Positions 1 to 8,995 of a stretch of DNA of 40,815 bases are shown piece by piece (the first letter of the stretch is position 1; every line of letters starts with the position of its first letter). The notes beneath the pieces were generated by a model that saw only the letters and a list, made by a program, of their open reading frames with translations, did no database searches and was not told the origin of the DNA. The translations under genes and the position numbers were made by a program. This DNA is from Gilliamella sp. N-G2 (GTDB lineage Bacteria > Pseudomonadota > Gammaproteobacteria > Enterobacterales > Orbaceae), in the NCBI RefSeq assembly GCF_002142215.1, contig NZ_NAST01000022.1, forward strand, positions 1-40,815, given 5' to 3'.

Positions 1-3
1 GTA

Positions 4-297
4 TTATTTCATTTTTACTAATAAATCTCCTGGATATAATCTAATTTTATTATTTTCGTATATATATTCTATCCATAATTCTTTGTTATCAGATTCACAA
101 TCGTTCATTATTCTATATTCTGAATATCCAGTATTCATTTCAATAATTGGTATAATTTTGTCTATTTTACCTTGCATCGTATTTTGAGATAAAAATGAAG
201 CAAATTTTTTTAATAAATTTAATTTTATTTTTAATTCATAGTTACTACCTTTTAACGAATTAATCTCGTTATCAATAAGATTAATAATATTTAACAT
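4..297 (-). CDS. Hypothetical 97-aa protein, probable orphan Rhs immunity protein
   Basis: I do not recognise the family. It is a complete short ORF with a good ribosome binding site (GGGAG about 6 nt before the ATG). It encodes an acidic, mostly helical, soluble protein with no signal peptide or membrane segment. On the minus strand it lies about 30 nt after the stop of a decayed Rhs toxin tail (328-775), which is where the cognate immunity gene of a polymorphic toxin sits. The immunity role is inferred from this position only; it could also be an unrelated small protein. Confidence 0.5.
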   Translation of the reverse strand: MLNIINLIDNEINSLKGSNYELKIKLNLLKKFASFLSQNTMQGKIDKIIPIIEMNTGYSEYRIMNDCESDNKELWIEYIYENNKIRLYPGDLLVKMK

Positions 298-327
298 TTC
301 TATCTCCCTATATAAATTGCAATTTTC

Positions 328-775
328 TCACCATTTAGTATTAGTAATTGTTTGCTGTGGATGTCCGTTTGGTAAGCTTTCTTGTTTATATAAAATACCA
401 TCTTGTTTAAACTGATAATCTTTATGATACACGGTATTTTTACCTTTTTGAAAAGTTCTCAAATTGAAATTTTTCTTTTACCTAAACACTTTAATTGCTG
501 ATTTATTTCCAGCACGTATATCTTTAATTTTTTGGGGATATTTACAATAGGTTTGTTTTCGTGGTCTAACGTCTATTTTTCGATGGATCTATCAAGTACG
601 TCATAGAGGTAAATTTAGAGGTATTGTTTGGTTTTGTTGAGCTGTTCAATGCGTACTTGGTTCATGCGGCATTCAGCATCCCTTGGTGGGTAATATTTTG
701 CGGTGCAGTTTGTCGATGACACACCCATCCGGCAGGGGAGTGGCGATACGTTTGCCCAGTGGATCGGTCATAGCT
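328..775 (-). pseudogene. Decayed Rhs core fragment with toxin C-terminal tail
   Basis: On the minus strand, near 699-763, the translation reads TDPLGKRIATPLPDG followed by DKLHRKIL. This matches the YDPLGN...LPDGR...DKLHREIL signature of enterobacterial Rhs cores, with an internal deletion. Further on (about 580-618) LYDVLDRSIEK resembles the Rhs repeat YDxLGRRIEK. A different frame then runs to a TGA at 328-330, ending in ESLPNGHPQQTITNTKW, with one in-frame TAA in its middle. Frame changes and stops show that it is dead. The order core fragment, variable tail, small gene (4-297) is the usual layout of displaced Rhs toxin/immunity modules. The toxin activity of the tail is not identifiable. 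Confidence 0.6.
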
Positions 776-854
776 TAGTCGTTATTTACATCCGTCCAGA
801 TAGGTTTGTTCAATTAATCCGCCAGCAATATTATTGGAAACAATTAAAAGTTAT

Positions 855-1277
855 TCAAGAAAGAGAAATCATCTCTACTTTTCCATCCGGTGATAAACAA
901 ACAACTATTCCTTTTCCTTCAAGTCGAACTACATCACAAATTTTATTTACATTCCAATTTTTTATTTTAGCTAGCGCTAGCCAATTATTAAGTTTCCAGC
1001 TATTTATTCTACCAAGAATTACCATATTTTTTCTAAAACCATGCATGTCAATATCTATACTTATTACAGTGTTATTTACAGATAAAATATTGACATTGCC
1101 ATATAGATGACTAAATATTTTTGATTTGCTGTTCAGTCTTGCTACAGGTAATTCTGATTCTCCCATCGTTTCATAAATAAGAGAATCAGATGATCCAACA
1201 TGCAATTTTTTAATGTGTAGACTGTTAATAATATCCATTAACTCTATTTGAAATATGGGTTTCCATTCTTCATTCAT
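855..1277 (-). CDS. Hypothetical 140-aa protein, probable orphan immunity protein
   Basis: No family recognised. It is a soluble protein with no signal peptide or membrane segments, and its C-terminus has a strand-rich CLSPDGKVEMI motif. Its ATG overlaps the stop of the preceding 33-codon ORF as TAATG, so translation is probably coupled. It lies directly before an Rhs core fragment on the same strand and after a SUKH-type gene, which suggests one module in a row of toxin/immunity remnants. The immunity role is inferred from context; no intact toxin remains next to it. Confidence 0.5.
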   Translation of the reverse strand: MNEEWKPIFQIELMDIINSLHIKKLHVGSSDSLIYETMGESELPVARLNSKSKIFSHLYGNVNILSVNNTVISIDIDMHGFRKNMVILGRINSWKLNNWLALAKIKNWNVNKICDVVRLEGKGIVVCLSPDGKVEMISLS

Positions 1278-1378
1278 TATGAGTAACCTATTTTAGCATT
1301 ATATCTTTGTACACTACGTCCAATCTCAATATTACGCAAAGATTTGTAGCTTATTATATTTGCATTAAAATCTATCAT
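1277..1378 (-). CDS. 33-aa micro-ORF translationally coupled to the 140-aa gene
   Basis: Start ATG at 1376-1378, stop TAA at 1277-1279. A strong AGGAG lies 8 nt before the start, and the stop overlaps the next gene's ATG (TAATG). The peptide begins MIDFNANIISYKSLRNIEIG and contains a basic GRSVQRYNAKIGYS end. No family is recognised. It may be the leftover C-terminal tail of a lost toxin, since Rhs toxins usually end right at the immunity start, or a leader that couples translation of the immunity gene. The RBS and overlap are seen; the function is inferred. Confidence 0.4.
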   Translation of the reverse strand: MIDFNANIISYKSLRNIEIGRSVQRYNAKIGYS

Positions 1379-1412
1379 TTGGATGCTCCTTTTTAATGAA
1401 ATTATCCCTTTT

Positions 1413-2057
1413 TTACCTTACAAGCCCTTCTCTTTTAAATTTCGCTATCAACTCACATCCTTTTTCAGAAAGTTCTAATTTTTTTAAACGCACTTGAATT
1501 ATTTTTTTCGAAGACATAAAAAAGTATTTAGAATCGTTCATCAAAAAATCTATATAATCATCAGAATAAGGAACATTAGGATCAAAACCTTCGATTTCGG
1601 TTTTAATAATTTTTGTTAAAAATTCATCAAAGGAATTAGCGACAAGTTTTAAATCTAGATTCTGCTCTAAATAACCATTTCTGACTGTCATATCAAAATA
1701 TAGATCATTAACTTCATGATCCCAATGATAAACTTTGCCATTTGGATACAAACAAAGTAAATCTCCGAAATTTAGAGATGCTATAGCAATGGACCGTTTA
1801 GGGATTCTATTTAAATACATCCAGTTATTAGCAATTACATCTTCCCGATCTAGTTTCTTAGAGAATCCGAACATTACTTCAAGCGGAAGTGATTCACCTT
1901 GACAGTCAATGGAATAATCAAACAGATCCTCATCAAAAGCAATGACATTATATTTCTTTAAAAATTTAATATAAGAATTATGAGAATCTGTTGTAATTTT
2001 TAATTTAGAAATAAGCTTATCAATATTTCTTGGCACAGCATATTTTGATTCAAACAT
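1413..2057 (-). CDS. SMI1/KNR4 (SUKH)-like protein, probable orphan immunity protein
   Basis: A protein of about 214 aa with features of the SUKH superfamily: an N-terminal helix followed by YIKFLKKYNVIAFDEDLFDY, and a central LLCLYPNGKVYHWDHE turn typical of SMI1/KNR4 domains. SUKH proteins commonly neutralise contact-dependent or Rhs nuclease toxins by binding them in the cytoplasm. I take the ATG at 2057 because AAAGGAAA lies 4 nt before it; an in-frame ATG at 2081 has no visible RBS. It is the first of three minus-strand small genes separated by toxin debris. No functional toxin partner is in the window. Confidence 0.6.
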   Translation of the reverse strand: MFESKYAVPRNIDKLISKLKITTDSHNSYIKFLKKYNVIAFDEDLFDYSIDCQGESLPLEVMFGFSKKLDREDVIANNWMYLNRIPKRSIAIASLNFGDLLCLYPNGKVYHWDHEVNDLYFDMTVRNGYLEQNLDLKLVANSFDEFLTKIIKTEIEGFDPNVPYSDDYIDFLMNDSKYFFMSSKKIIQVRLKKLELSEKGCELIAKFKREGLVR

Positions 2058-2081
2058 TCGATTTCCTTTAATATCATTCAT

Positions 2082-2389
2082 AATTAAGAACTAATTTACT
2101 AGCAACTTAATAGTCCTTGTTTTATAGTTTTGCGTTATTAAAAGTTACCAATCTATCAGATAATTATGAATTTTTATACTATGATGATATCTAATTAAAT
2201 TAACTTAAATTAAGTACTATTTTATGATCACATTTTTAGTTATCAATGATAATTAAACCTTCTCTTATATCAAAAACGAATATTGTTATAATTATTAATT
2301 AGTTTTATCTTTTATAGTTATATTTATAATGATATTAATATTAACAAAGTGATACTATTTATCATTAGGCAATAAAAAAGGATTCAAAC
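2082..2389. other. AT-rich intergenic region between SUKH gene and cysK
   Basis: About 300 nt with no coding signal on either strand. It must hold the divergent promoters for the SUKH gene and cysK. I could not place a convincing -35/-10 pair or a CysB site by eye. The cysK RBS (AAAAGGAT) lies just before 2390. Confidence 0.4.
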
Positions 2390-3355
2390 ATGAGTAAAAT
2401 ATTTGATGATAATTCACAGACCATTGGCCATACACCTTTAGTTCGCTTAAAACATTTCGGACAAGGAAATATATTAGCCAAAGTAGAATCTCGTAACCCT
2501 AGTTTCAGTATTAAGTGTCGCATTGCATCAAATATGATTTGGGATGCTGAGAAACGTGGTTTATTAAACCCTGATGTTGAACTTATCGAGCCAACTAGTG
2601 GTAATACCGGTATCGCACTTGCTGCGGTTGCAGCTGCTCGTGGATATAAATTAACTTTAACCATGCCTGAAAGCATGAGCATTGAACGCCGTAAACTTTT
2701 AAAAGCTTTAGGTGCTAATCTTGTGCTAACCGATGCAGCTAAAGGAATGAAAGGCGCAATCGAAAAAGCAGAAGAGATCGTTGCCAGTAATCCTAAACAC
2801 AATATTATGCTACAACAATTCAGTAATGCCGCTAATCCAGAAATTCATGAAAAAACTACCGGGCCAGAAATCTGGCTTGATACTGACGGACAAGTCGATA
2901 TTTTTGTTGCTGGGGTCGGTACTGGTGGGACTTTTACTGGTGTAACTAAATACATTAAAAAAACTCAAGGTAAAAACATCACTGCAGTAGCAGTTGAACC
3001 AAGTACTTCACCTGTTATTAGCCAAGCACTTGCTGGTGAGCCAATCAAACCAGGACCACATAAAATACAAGGTATTGGTGCAGGATTCATTCCTGATAAT
3101 TTAGATTTAAGTTTGATTGATTTGGTCGAAAAAGTAAGCAATGAAGATGCTATCGATACTGCGCGGCTATTAATGGAAAAAGAAGGTATTTTAGCAGGAA
3201 TTTCTTCTGGTGCCGCCGTATTTGCCGCCGACCGCTTAGCTCGTTTGCCTGAAAATGCTGATAAAAATATTGTGGTGATACTACCATCATCAGGCGAACG
3301 TTATCTTAGTACTGATCTATTTAGTGGGATTTTCACCGAGAAAGAACTCGGTTAA
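2390..3355 (+). CDS. cysK: Cysteine synthase A (O-acetylserine sulfhydrylase)
   Basis: A PLP enzyme that makes L-cysteine and acetate from O-acetyl-L-serine and sulfide in the cytoplasm. The 321 aa align nearly end to end with E. coli CysK (323 aa). The N-terminus [19 protein letters not shown], the PLP lysine in NPSFSIKCR (Lys42), the substrate loop PTSGNTG (about 69-75), [11 protein letters not shown] for phosphate binding and the end [13 protein letters not shown] are all present. The subfamily signature and length favour CysK over CysM. It is monocistronic, diverging from the toxin-remnant block and converging on ruvB across a shared hairpin terminator. Confidence 0.95.
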   Translation: MSKIFDDNSQTIGHTPLVRLKHFGQGNILAKVESRNPSFSIKCRIASNMIWDAEKRGLLNPDVELIEPTSGNTGIALAAVAAARGYKLTLTMPESMSIERRKLLKALGANLVLTDAAKGMKGAIEKAEEIVASNPKHNIMLQQFSNAANPEIHEKTTGPEIWLDTDGQVDIFVAGVGTGGTFTGVTKYIKKTQGKNITAVAVEPSTSPVISQALAGEPIKPGPHKIQGIGAGFIPDNLDLSLIDLVEKVSNEDAIDTARLLMEKEGILAGISSGAAVFAADRLARLPENADKNIVVILPSSGERYLSTDLFSGIFTEKELG

Positions 3356-3383
3356 TTCAGTTAGATTATTCAATAGAAACAAA

Positions 3384-3403
3384 ACACCGCTGTTAAGCGG
3401 TGT
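3384..3403. terminator. Hairpin terminator between cysK and ruvB
   Basis: ACACCGCT and AGCGGTGT form an 8-bp stem with a GTTA loop. The U-rich flank (TTTTGTTTC) is on the minus-strand side, so it probably ends the ruvAB transcript and may also serve cysK. Confidence 0.7.
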
Positions 3404-3449
3404 TCTATTAAATAATAAAGAGTTAAGCTATTATCTTATTCGATCAAAT

Positions 3450-4454
3450 TTAAACGTCTTGAATAATACCAAAATGTCGATAAGCATGAGGCGTAGCAAT
3501 TCGCCCTCTCGGTGTTCTTTGGATATAACCTTGTTGAATCAAAAATGGTTCTAACACATCTTCAATGGTTTCACGTTCTTCACCTATTGCAGCTGCAATA
3601 TTATCTAATCCTACCGGCCCACCCATAAATTTTTCGATAATAGCCAGAAGTAACTTACGATCCATATAATCAAAGCCTTCATTATCTACATCTAACATAT
3701 CTAATGCTTGAGTGGCAATTCGTTCATCAATAACGCCTTTAGATTTGACATCTGCATAATCCCTAACTCGCCGTAATAAACGGTTAGCAATCCGTGGTGT
3801 ACCTCGCGAACGTTTAGCAATTAAGTAAGCACCTTCTTTAGAAAGATCCATACCTAAAAATTTTGCACTACGGCTAACAATATATTCCAAATCTTCTACA
3901 CGATAAAACTCAAGCCGTTGCACAATACCAAAACGATCACGTAATGGCGAGGTTAATGAACCGGCTCGAGTTGTTGCGCCAATAAGGGTAAAAGGTGGTA
4001 GATCAATTTTAATTGAACGTGCTGCAGGCCCTTCACCAATCATAATATCAAGTTGATAATCTTCCATTGCTGGATATAAGATTTCTTCAACAACTGGCGA
4101 TAATCGATGGATTTCATCAATAAATAACACATCATTAGGTTCTAAATTGGTTAGCATAGCAGCTAAATCACCCGCTTTTTCTAACACCGGGCCTGATGTG
4201 GTACGTAAATTAACATTCATTTCATTAGCAACAATGTTTGCCAATGTCGTTTTACCTAGACCTGGAGGGCCAAATATTAAAACATGATCGAGTGCGTCAC
4301 TACGCTGTTTAGCAGCTTGAATAAAAATTTTCATCTGCTCACGAACTTGAAGTTGTCCAATATATTCATCCAAATACTTAGGACGAATGGCTCGATCTAA
4401 AGACTCTTCTTCTTTTTGTGCCTGTGGAGCAATTAAACGATCCGCTTCAATCAT
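3450..4454 (-). CDS. ruvB: Holliday junction branch migration ATPase RuvB
   Basis: The hexameric AAA+ motor that pumps DNA through RuvA-bound Holliday junctions. Of 334 aa, the Walker [11 protein letters not shown] (61-70), the Walker B DEIHRLSP, sensor 1 GATTRAGSL and the arginine finger region SPLRDRFG are seen, then a C-terminal winged helix ending [17 protein letters not shown] place the start at the ATG at 4454 (MIEADRLI, as in E. coli); a TTG six bases upstream is in frame but less likely. It follows ruvA by 14 nt. No ruvC is in the window. Confidence 0.96.
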   Translation of the reverse strand: MIEADRLIAPQAQKEEESLDRAIRPKYLDEYIGQLQVREQMKIFIQAAKQRSDALDHVLIFGPPGLGKTTLANIVANEMNVNLRTTSGPVLEKAGDLAAMLTNLEPNDVLFIDEIHRLSPVVEEILYPAMEDYQLDIMIGEGPAARSIKIDLPPFTLIGATTRAGSLTSPLRDRFGIVQRLEFYRVEDLEYIVSRSAKFLGMDLSKEGAYLIAKRSRGTPRIANRLLRRVRDYADVKSKGVIDERIATQALDMLDVDNEGFDYMDRKLLLAIIEKFMGGPVGLDNIAAAIGEERETIEDVLEPFLIQQGYIQRTPRGRIATPHAYRHFGIIQDV

Positions 4455-4468
4455 TATCAATACCTACT

Positions 4469-5077
4469 TTACAATACTGACTTTAATGCTTCACGTATTA
4501 GCATTTCACAATCCATTTCTGGTCTAATGACTTTACTAATAATACGGCTGGCTTCTTGTGGTTTATAACCCAAAGCAATAAGTCCTGAAACTGCTTCACT
4601 TTCAATTTGATTGGATGATTTTTTAATATCACCAATATCAATAGCTGGGTTAACATTTGATAGTTCTTCACCAAAGCGTTTAACACGATCTTTCATTTCA
4701 ACAATTAATCGTTCAGCGGTTTTAGTCCCTACACCCGGTAATTTGACCAATGTTTTAATTTCACCTTGTTCAACAGCATTAATAAATTGTGCTGCTGACA
4801 TTCCAGATAAAATCGCCAGCGCTAATTTTGGGCCAACGCCATTAACTTTAATTAATTCACGAAATAACTCTCGTTCTTGTTCATGATTAAAACCATAAAG
4901 TACTTGAGCATCTTCTCGAACAGCAAAATGAGTTAACACAATTACCTCTTTGCCATTGTCGGGTAACTCATAAAAACAGGTCATTGGCATAAAAACTTCA
5001 TAGCCAACACCACCAACTTCAATTAATACTTTAGGTGGTTGTTTCTCAATAATGATTCCACGTAAACGACCTATCAC
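4469..5077 (-). CDS. ruvA: Holliday junction-binding protein RuvA
   Basis: A tetrameric protein that binds the four-way junction and loads RuvB. The 202 aa match the family length (203 in E. coli). The N-terminal OB fold starts [20 protein letters not shown]. Two helix-hairpin-helix motifs follow ([15 protein letters not shown] and [18 protein letters not shown]), then a flexible linker and a C-terminal RuvB-binding domain ([17 protein letters not shown]). It is the first gene of a ruvAB pair, downstream of ybaB on the same strand but separated by a hairpin terminator and about 255 nt. Confidence 0.96.
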   Translation of the reverse strand: MIGRLRGIIIEKQPPKVLIEVGGVGYEVFMPMTCFYELPDNGKEVIVLTHFAVREDAQVLYGFNHEQERELFRELIKVNGVGPKLALAILSGMSAAQFINAVEQGEIKTLVKLPGVGTKTAERLIVEMKDRVKRFGEELSNVNPAIDIGDIKKSSNQIESEAVSGLIALGYKPQEASRIISKVIRPEMDCEMLIREALKSVL

Positions 5078-5278
5078 AATATATCCTTAATAAATTTAAT
5101 GTTGATTAAATAAGTTTGCTTAAAATAAACCTAAATTAAACAACCTTTAAGGTTCTTGATTAATCAAATTAATATAATCAACATTGAAAGTGAATTGAAT
5201 GTAATTGTCAGTTAGTTTACCTGATAGGAAAAAATTAATAAAGAAAAACTGTATAAATAGACAGGAGATAAAAAGAAA

Positions 5279-5301
5279 TTTTGCCGACTAAGTCGGCAAA
5301 A
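5279..5301 (-). terminator. Terminator after ybaB
   Basis: A perfect 10-bp stem TTTTGCCGAC / GTCGGCAAAA with a 3-nt loop, 33 nt past the ybaB stop. The A/T ends of the stem supply the U-tract in either direction. It separates dnaX-ybaB from ruvAB. Confidence 0.75.
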
Positions 5302-5333
5302 CGTATAAGACGATATCTGATTAATTTTTCAAC

Positions 5334-5672
5334 TTAAAATGGCATTTTAAAGCCTGGAGGTAATTGCATGCCGCCAGTTACTTGAGCCATTCTTTCTTTT
5401 TGCGCTTCTTCTAAACGACGAGTTGCATCATTGTAAGCAGCCGCAATCAAATCTTCTAACATTTCTTTATCATCTTCAGTTAATAAAGATGGATCAATTT
5501 CCACACGTTTACAACTATGCGCACCATTTACAGTTACTTTAACGATACCAGCACCTGACTCACCGGTAACTTCTAATTTAGCAATTTCTTCCTGAGCTTG
5601 CTGCATTTTTGCTTGCATTTGTTGGGCTTGTTTCATCAAATTACCCAAACCGCCTTTTCCACCTGGAAACAT
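5334..5672 (-). CDS. ybaB: Nucleoid-associated protein YbaB/EbfC
   Basis: A small dimeric DNA-binding protein (112 aa, 109 in E. coli) that coats or bends DNA and is almost always encoded after dnaX. The sequence is near identical to the family: [55 protein letters not shown] and the end [11 protein letters not shown]. An extra PGG after MF accounts for the extra length. It follows dnaX by 34 nt. In enterics the next gene is recR; here the operon ends with a terminator and ruvAB lies beyond. Confidence 0.95.
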   Translation of the reverse strand: MFPGGKGGLGNLMKQAQQMQAKMQQAQEEIAKLEVTGESGAGIVKVTVNGAHSCKRVEIDPSLLTEDDKEMLEDLIAAAYNDATRRLEEAQKERMAQVTGGMQLPPGFKMPF

Positions 5673-5706
5673 AATTATTCCTCATTAAAAAACATTTATT
5701 CTGTAA

Positions 5707-7773
5707 TTATACAGGACGAATACTCGATTCATCAATCTTGGCATCAAAATATTGACAAATCGTCTCAACTTTAGGATCTTGATGAATCGTCAATTTAGCT
5801 TGTTCAAGCTTTTGTTGATATAAATCCTCACGCATTTCTAACGGCGTCTTATTAGCTTTATTATCATCAATCACCACCTCTAGATTGAGTGTTTTTTGAC
5901 GATAATTTGACAGCGCAGTTCGCAACTTAATACAATTTGCTGACGATTTAGCTAGATGCTCCACAGCCGAACGCGTATGCAAAATAATATGATTATCATC
6001 AATTAATTCAGGGTAGGAATTAATCGCAATTTGTTTAATTAATGGCGCAAGTTCTAATTGTTCAATTTCAGCACACCAAGCGTCTTTTTCAGCCATTTCG
6101 ACAATTAATTTTTTAACCATTTCTGGTGTTTTATCAACTTTGAAAGAATCGCATAATGTTTTTGCATCAAGTGCTGGTTCATTTTTTGTTTCAACTATGC
6201 CACAAGCTTGCCATTGATAATTTTCAGCAGTTATCTCTTCTTGTTCCACTTCTTCATCATTTTTGTCACTATCATTACCTAGATTGGCAAGCTGCTGAAC
6301 GTCATCCCGTTTACTGTTAATTAAAGAATTAGATGGTTGATGATAATCAACCAATTCAGGCTTTTTTGGCTTTTGTTCCTCTTTCATTAACTGCATTCGC
6401 ATCTCTAAAATGTTTTTAGTGATTAATGATGCATCATCAGGAAGTGATATTTCTGGTTGCGAAACAGTATTTTCATCACTAGTAGCTGGTCTTACTATTG
6501 TACTGTCATTTAATTGCTGATTCTCAATAGCTGACTTAACAGTTTGCTGTACAGGCTCTGCCTCATTTACGTTTTGTGATGAAGTTGTCACAACTTGAGC
6601 TGGTTGTGTTCTAATAGGCGATTCAGCTTTTTTTGTCGGTGTTGTCGGTGTAGTCGCTGTTGCAGCTGGTGGCATAATCGCATCGACATTTTTAGGCATA
6701 AATGCTAAAGCGCGTAAAAAACTCATTTCAACACCCATTTTTTTATCTGGTGCAAAAGCAAGTTCTTTCCGACCCATTAATAAAATTTGATAAAATAGTT
6801 GCACATCATTAGGCGCCATATATTGAGCTAAGAAGCGTAACTGTTCTTCATTATCTGCATAATCACCCAATGCGGTTGGTACAACTTGTAATAAGGCAAT
6901 TTGATGTAACAATGCAATAGATTCGGCTAATAAATTATCCCAATCCGCACCTTGCACAGCAGCCGCGTCAATTTGTTGCATCAAAGTATTACCATCATTC
7001 TGATAAAGGGCATTAATTAAGGAAAAAGGAATCGCTTTATCTAAAGTGCCAAGCATTGAGGCTGTTGACGCAGCATCGATTTTACCATTACCAAGCGCTA
7101 TTGCTTGATCGGTTAAACTTAATGCATCCCGCATACTACCATTTGCTGCTTTAGCTAACAGCTGTATTGCTCGCGGTTCACTTTCAATTTGTTCTAATTG
7201 CAAAATATGTTTTAGTTGCTCAGAAATTAATGATGTATCAAGCACATTTAAATGCAGATGCAAACAGCGAGATAAAATAGTGATAGGTAATTTTTGCGGA
7301 TCAGTTGTTGCTAATAAAAACTTAACGTGTTCTGGTGGCTCTTCCAATGTTTTTAATAAAGCATTGAAGCTACTACGAGAGAGCATATGTACTTCATCGA
7401 TTAAGTAAACTTTAAAACGGCCTTTGCTTGGCAAATATTGAATATTATCTAAAATTTCCCGAGTATCTTCGACTTTAGTACGTGATGCGGCATCAATTTC
7501 GAGTAAGTCAACAAATCGACCCTGTTCAATCTCACTACAATTATCACAAACACCACAAGGGGTTGCCGTTATACCACTTTCACAATTTAAACCTTTGGCT
7601 AATAATCGAGCAATCGAAGTTTTACCTACACCTCGAGTACCAGAGAACAGATAAGCATGATGTACTCGACCAAGAGAAAGAGCATTAGATAAAATTTTTA
7701 AAACATGCTGTTGCCCTACTACTTCAGAAAATGATTTTGGTCGCCACTTACGTGCTAAGACTTGATAACTCAT
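5707..7773 (-). CDS. dnaX: DNA polymerase III subunits tau and gamma
   Basis: Clamp-loader ATPase; full-length tau also links the polymerase cores to the helicase. It is 688 aa counted from MSYQVLARKWRP; three more in-frame codons upstream are less likely. Walker A GTRGVGKTS (45-53), zinc-binding cysteines C64, C73, C76 and C79, Walker B LIDEVHMLS and the SRC arginine-finger motif are present. A long Ser/Thr/Pro/Gln-rich linker (about 365-510) precedes the tau C-terminal domain. The short gamma form should arise from a -1 frameshift at about codon 471 (see 6334-6386). It heads the dnaX-ybaB operon. Confidence 0.96.
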   Translation of the reverse strand: MSYQVLARKWRPKSFSEVVGQQHVLKILSNALSLGRVHHAYLFSGTRGVGKTSIARLLAKGLNCESGITATPCGVCDNCSEIEQGRFVDLLEIDAASRTKVEDTREILDNIQYLPSKGRFKVYLIDEVHMLSRSSFNALLKTLEEPPEHVKFLLATTDPQKLPITILSRCLHLHLNVLDTSLISEQLKHILQLEQIESEPRAIQLLAKAANGSMRDALSLTDQAIALGNGKIDAASTASMLGTLDKAIPFSLINALYQNDGNTLMQQIDAAAVQGADWDNLLAESIALLHQIALLQVVPTALGDYADNEEQLRFLAQYMAPNDVQLFYQILLMGRKELAFAPDKKMGVEMSFLRALAFMPKNVDAIMPPAATATTPTTPTKKAESPIRTQPAQVVTTSSQNVNEAEPVQQTVKSAIENQQLNDSTIVRPATSDENTVSQPEISLPDDASLITKNILEMRMQLMKEEQKPKKPELVDYHQPSNSLINSKRDDVQQLANLGNDSDKNDEEVEQEEITAENYQWQACGIVETKNEPALDAKTLCDSFKVDKTPEMVKKLIVEMAEKDAWCAEIEQLELAPLIKQIAINSYPELIDDNHIILHTRSAVEHLAKSSANCIKLRTALSNYRQKTLNLEVVIDDNKANKTPLEMREDLYQQKLEQAKLTIHQDPKVETICQYFDAKIDESSIRPV
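6334..6386 (-). promoter_or_regulatory. Programmed -1 ribosomal frameshift cassette in dnaX
   Basis: Zero-frame codons CCA AAA AAG form the slippery heptamer A AAA AAG (6367-6361). After a -1 slip the next codons are GCC TGA, so translation adds one Ala and stops, giving a gamma protein of about 472 aa. An SD-like AGAGGA lies about 9-10 nt upstream. An 8-bp stem TGGTTGAT / ATCAACCA with a TATC loop (6353-6334) starts 7 nt downstream. This is the same three-part arrangement as in E. coli dnaX. Confidence 0.85.
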
Positions 7774-8025
7774 AATCACCATTACTTATTAATAATAAAT
7801 TTTGCTAATCATACCATAATGTGTCAATTTAGTCTTTAAGATGCCGATAACCGATTCGATATTAGGTGAGATTTTTAAGCAGTAAAATCACCTTTGTAAA
7901 AATTTTGAAATTATTAGGCTGTTTTGAGGAATTAATTATTGAAAAAATGATTTATCAACCTTCAAACAGTAAATCGAAGGTTGATAAGTAAAGAAAATAA
8001 TCAATTATTGATTAATTATGAATGG

Positions 8026-8897
8026 CTAACCTTGGTTTAAAAAAGCCCATGCATATTGGGCATAAAATTCTGCACCTAATGCCATGCCATCTTCGTCGAC
8101 ATTAAAACAGCCATGGTGATGTGGTCATTGAGTATCTTTTTCAGAATTATCAGATCCGACTAAAGCAAATGCACCTGGAATGTTTTCAGTATAATAACTA
8201 AAATTTTCACCGCCGGTGGTTGGTGCTTCAAAATACAATGCATCTTCACCAAATGATTCAACAATGACTTTTTGTGCTAATAATGCGCTTTCTTTATCGT
8301 TAATAACCGGTAAAGTACCACAGATATATTCAACTTCAGCTGTCGCTCTATACATGGCTGCAACTTGGTTAGCATAACGTCTAATTGCTGCTTCAATTTT
8401 ATCACGCAATACAACATTAAAGCATCTCACAGATCCTTCTAAAACTGCTTTTCAGAAATTACGTTAAAGCGCGTACCCACATCCATTCGACCTATAGTAA
8501 CAACCGCAGGATCGAGAGGCGATATTTCACGAGAAACAATTGATTGAACATTCATAACAAATGCTGATGCAACCATAACCGCATCCACTGTTTCATGAAG
8601 CATTGAACTATGATCTCCACGCCCTTTAAATTTAACTGTTAATAGATCTGCTGAAGCAAAGCTTGAACCAACAACACAAGATACTTTACCTACTGGCATT
8701 TGTGACCATATATGCATACCAAAAGCGCTATCAACACCTTTAAGTACGCTTTGTTCGATGCCCCTCCCTTGTGCAATTTCTTCAGCCGGTTGAAATACTA
8801 ACCGCACATTACCTTTTAACTGTTCACGGATAGAATATAACGTTTTAGCAACTGTTAGCAGCATAGCCGTATGAGTATCATGTCCACAAGCATACAT
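8026..8897 (-). pseudogene. Broken M20D-family amidohydrolase
   Basis: Remnant of a zinc-dependent amidohydrolase of the aminoacylase / p-aminobenzoyl-glutamate hydrolase type. Visible parts are ACGHDTHTAMLL (metal-binding His-Asp), VFQPAEEIAQG (catalytic Glu pair), the dimerisation domain starting GRGDHSSMLHETVDAV, RFNVISEK, and the C-terminal TGGENFSYYTENIPGAF plus HHHG. There are three lesions: the N-terminal third is missing (the homology starts at 8897), a 1-nt loss near 8445-8450 shifts the frame after ISEK, and a TGA at about 8130 replaces the expected Trp before PHHHG. After the TGA the frame stays open to 8026 (EFYAQYAWAFLNQG). Confidence 0.8.
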
Positions 8898-8995
8898 TTA
8901 TGATGGACATATAGACCTATTTTTAATAAATTAAATTATAAAAATTAATTAAAATGATATAAAAATGGCTATTATAGATAAAGTGTTAAACATTG

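Noticed and set aside
703..1110. 135-aa plus-strand ORF
   Set aside because: It lies antisense to the 140-aa gene and the Rhs remnant, has no RBS and encodes an odd Phe/Ile-rich composition; it is a shadow.
2365..2802. 145-aa minus-strand ORF opposite cysK
   Set aside because: It is fully antisense to a strongly conserved gene and has no family features.
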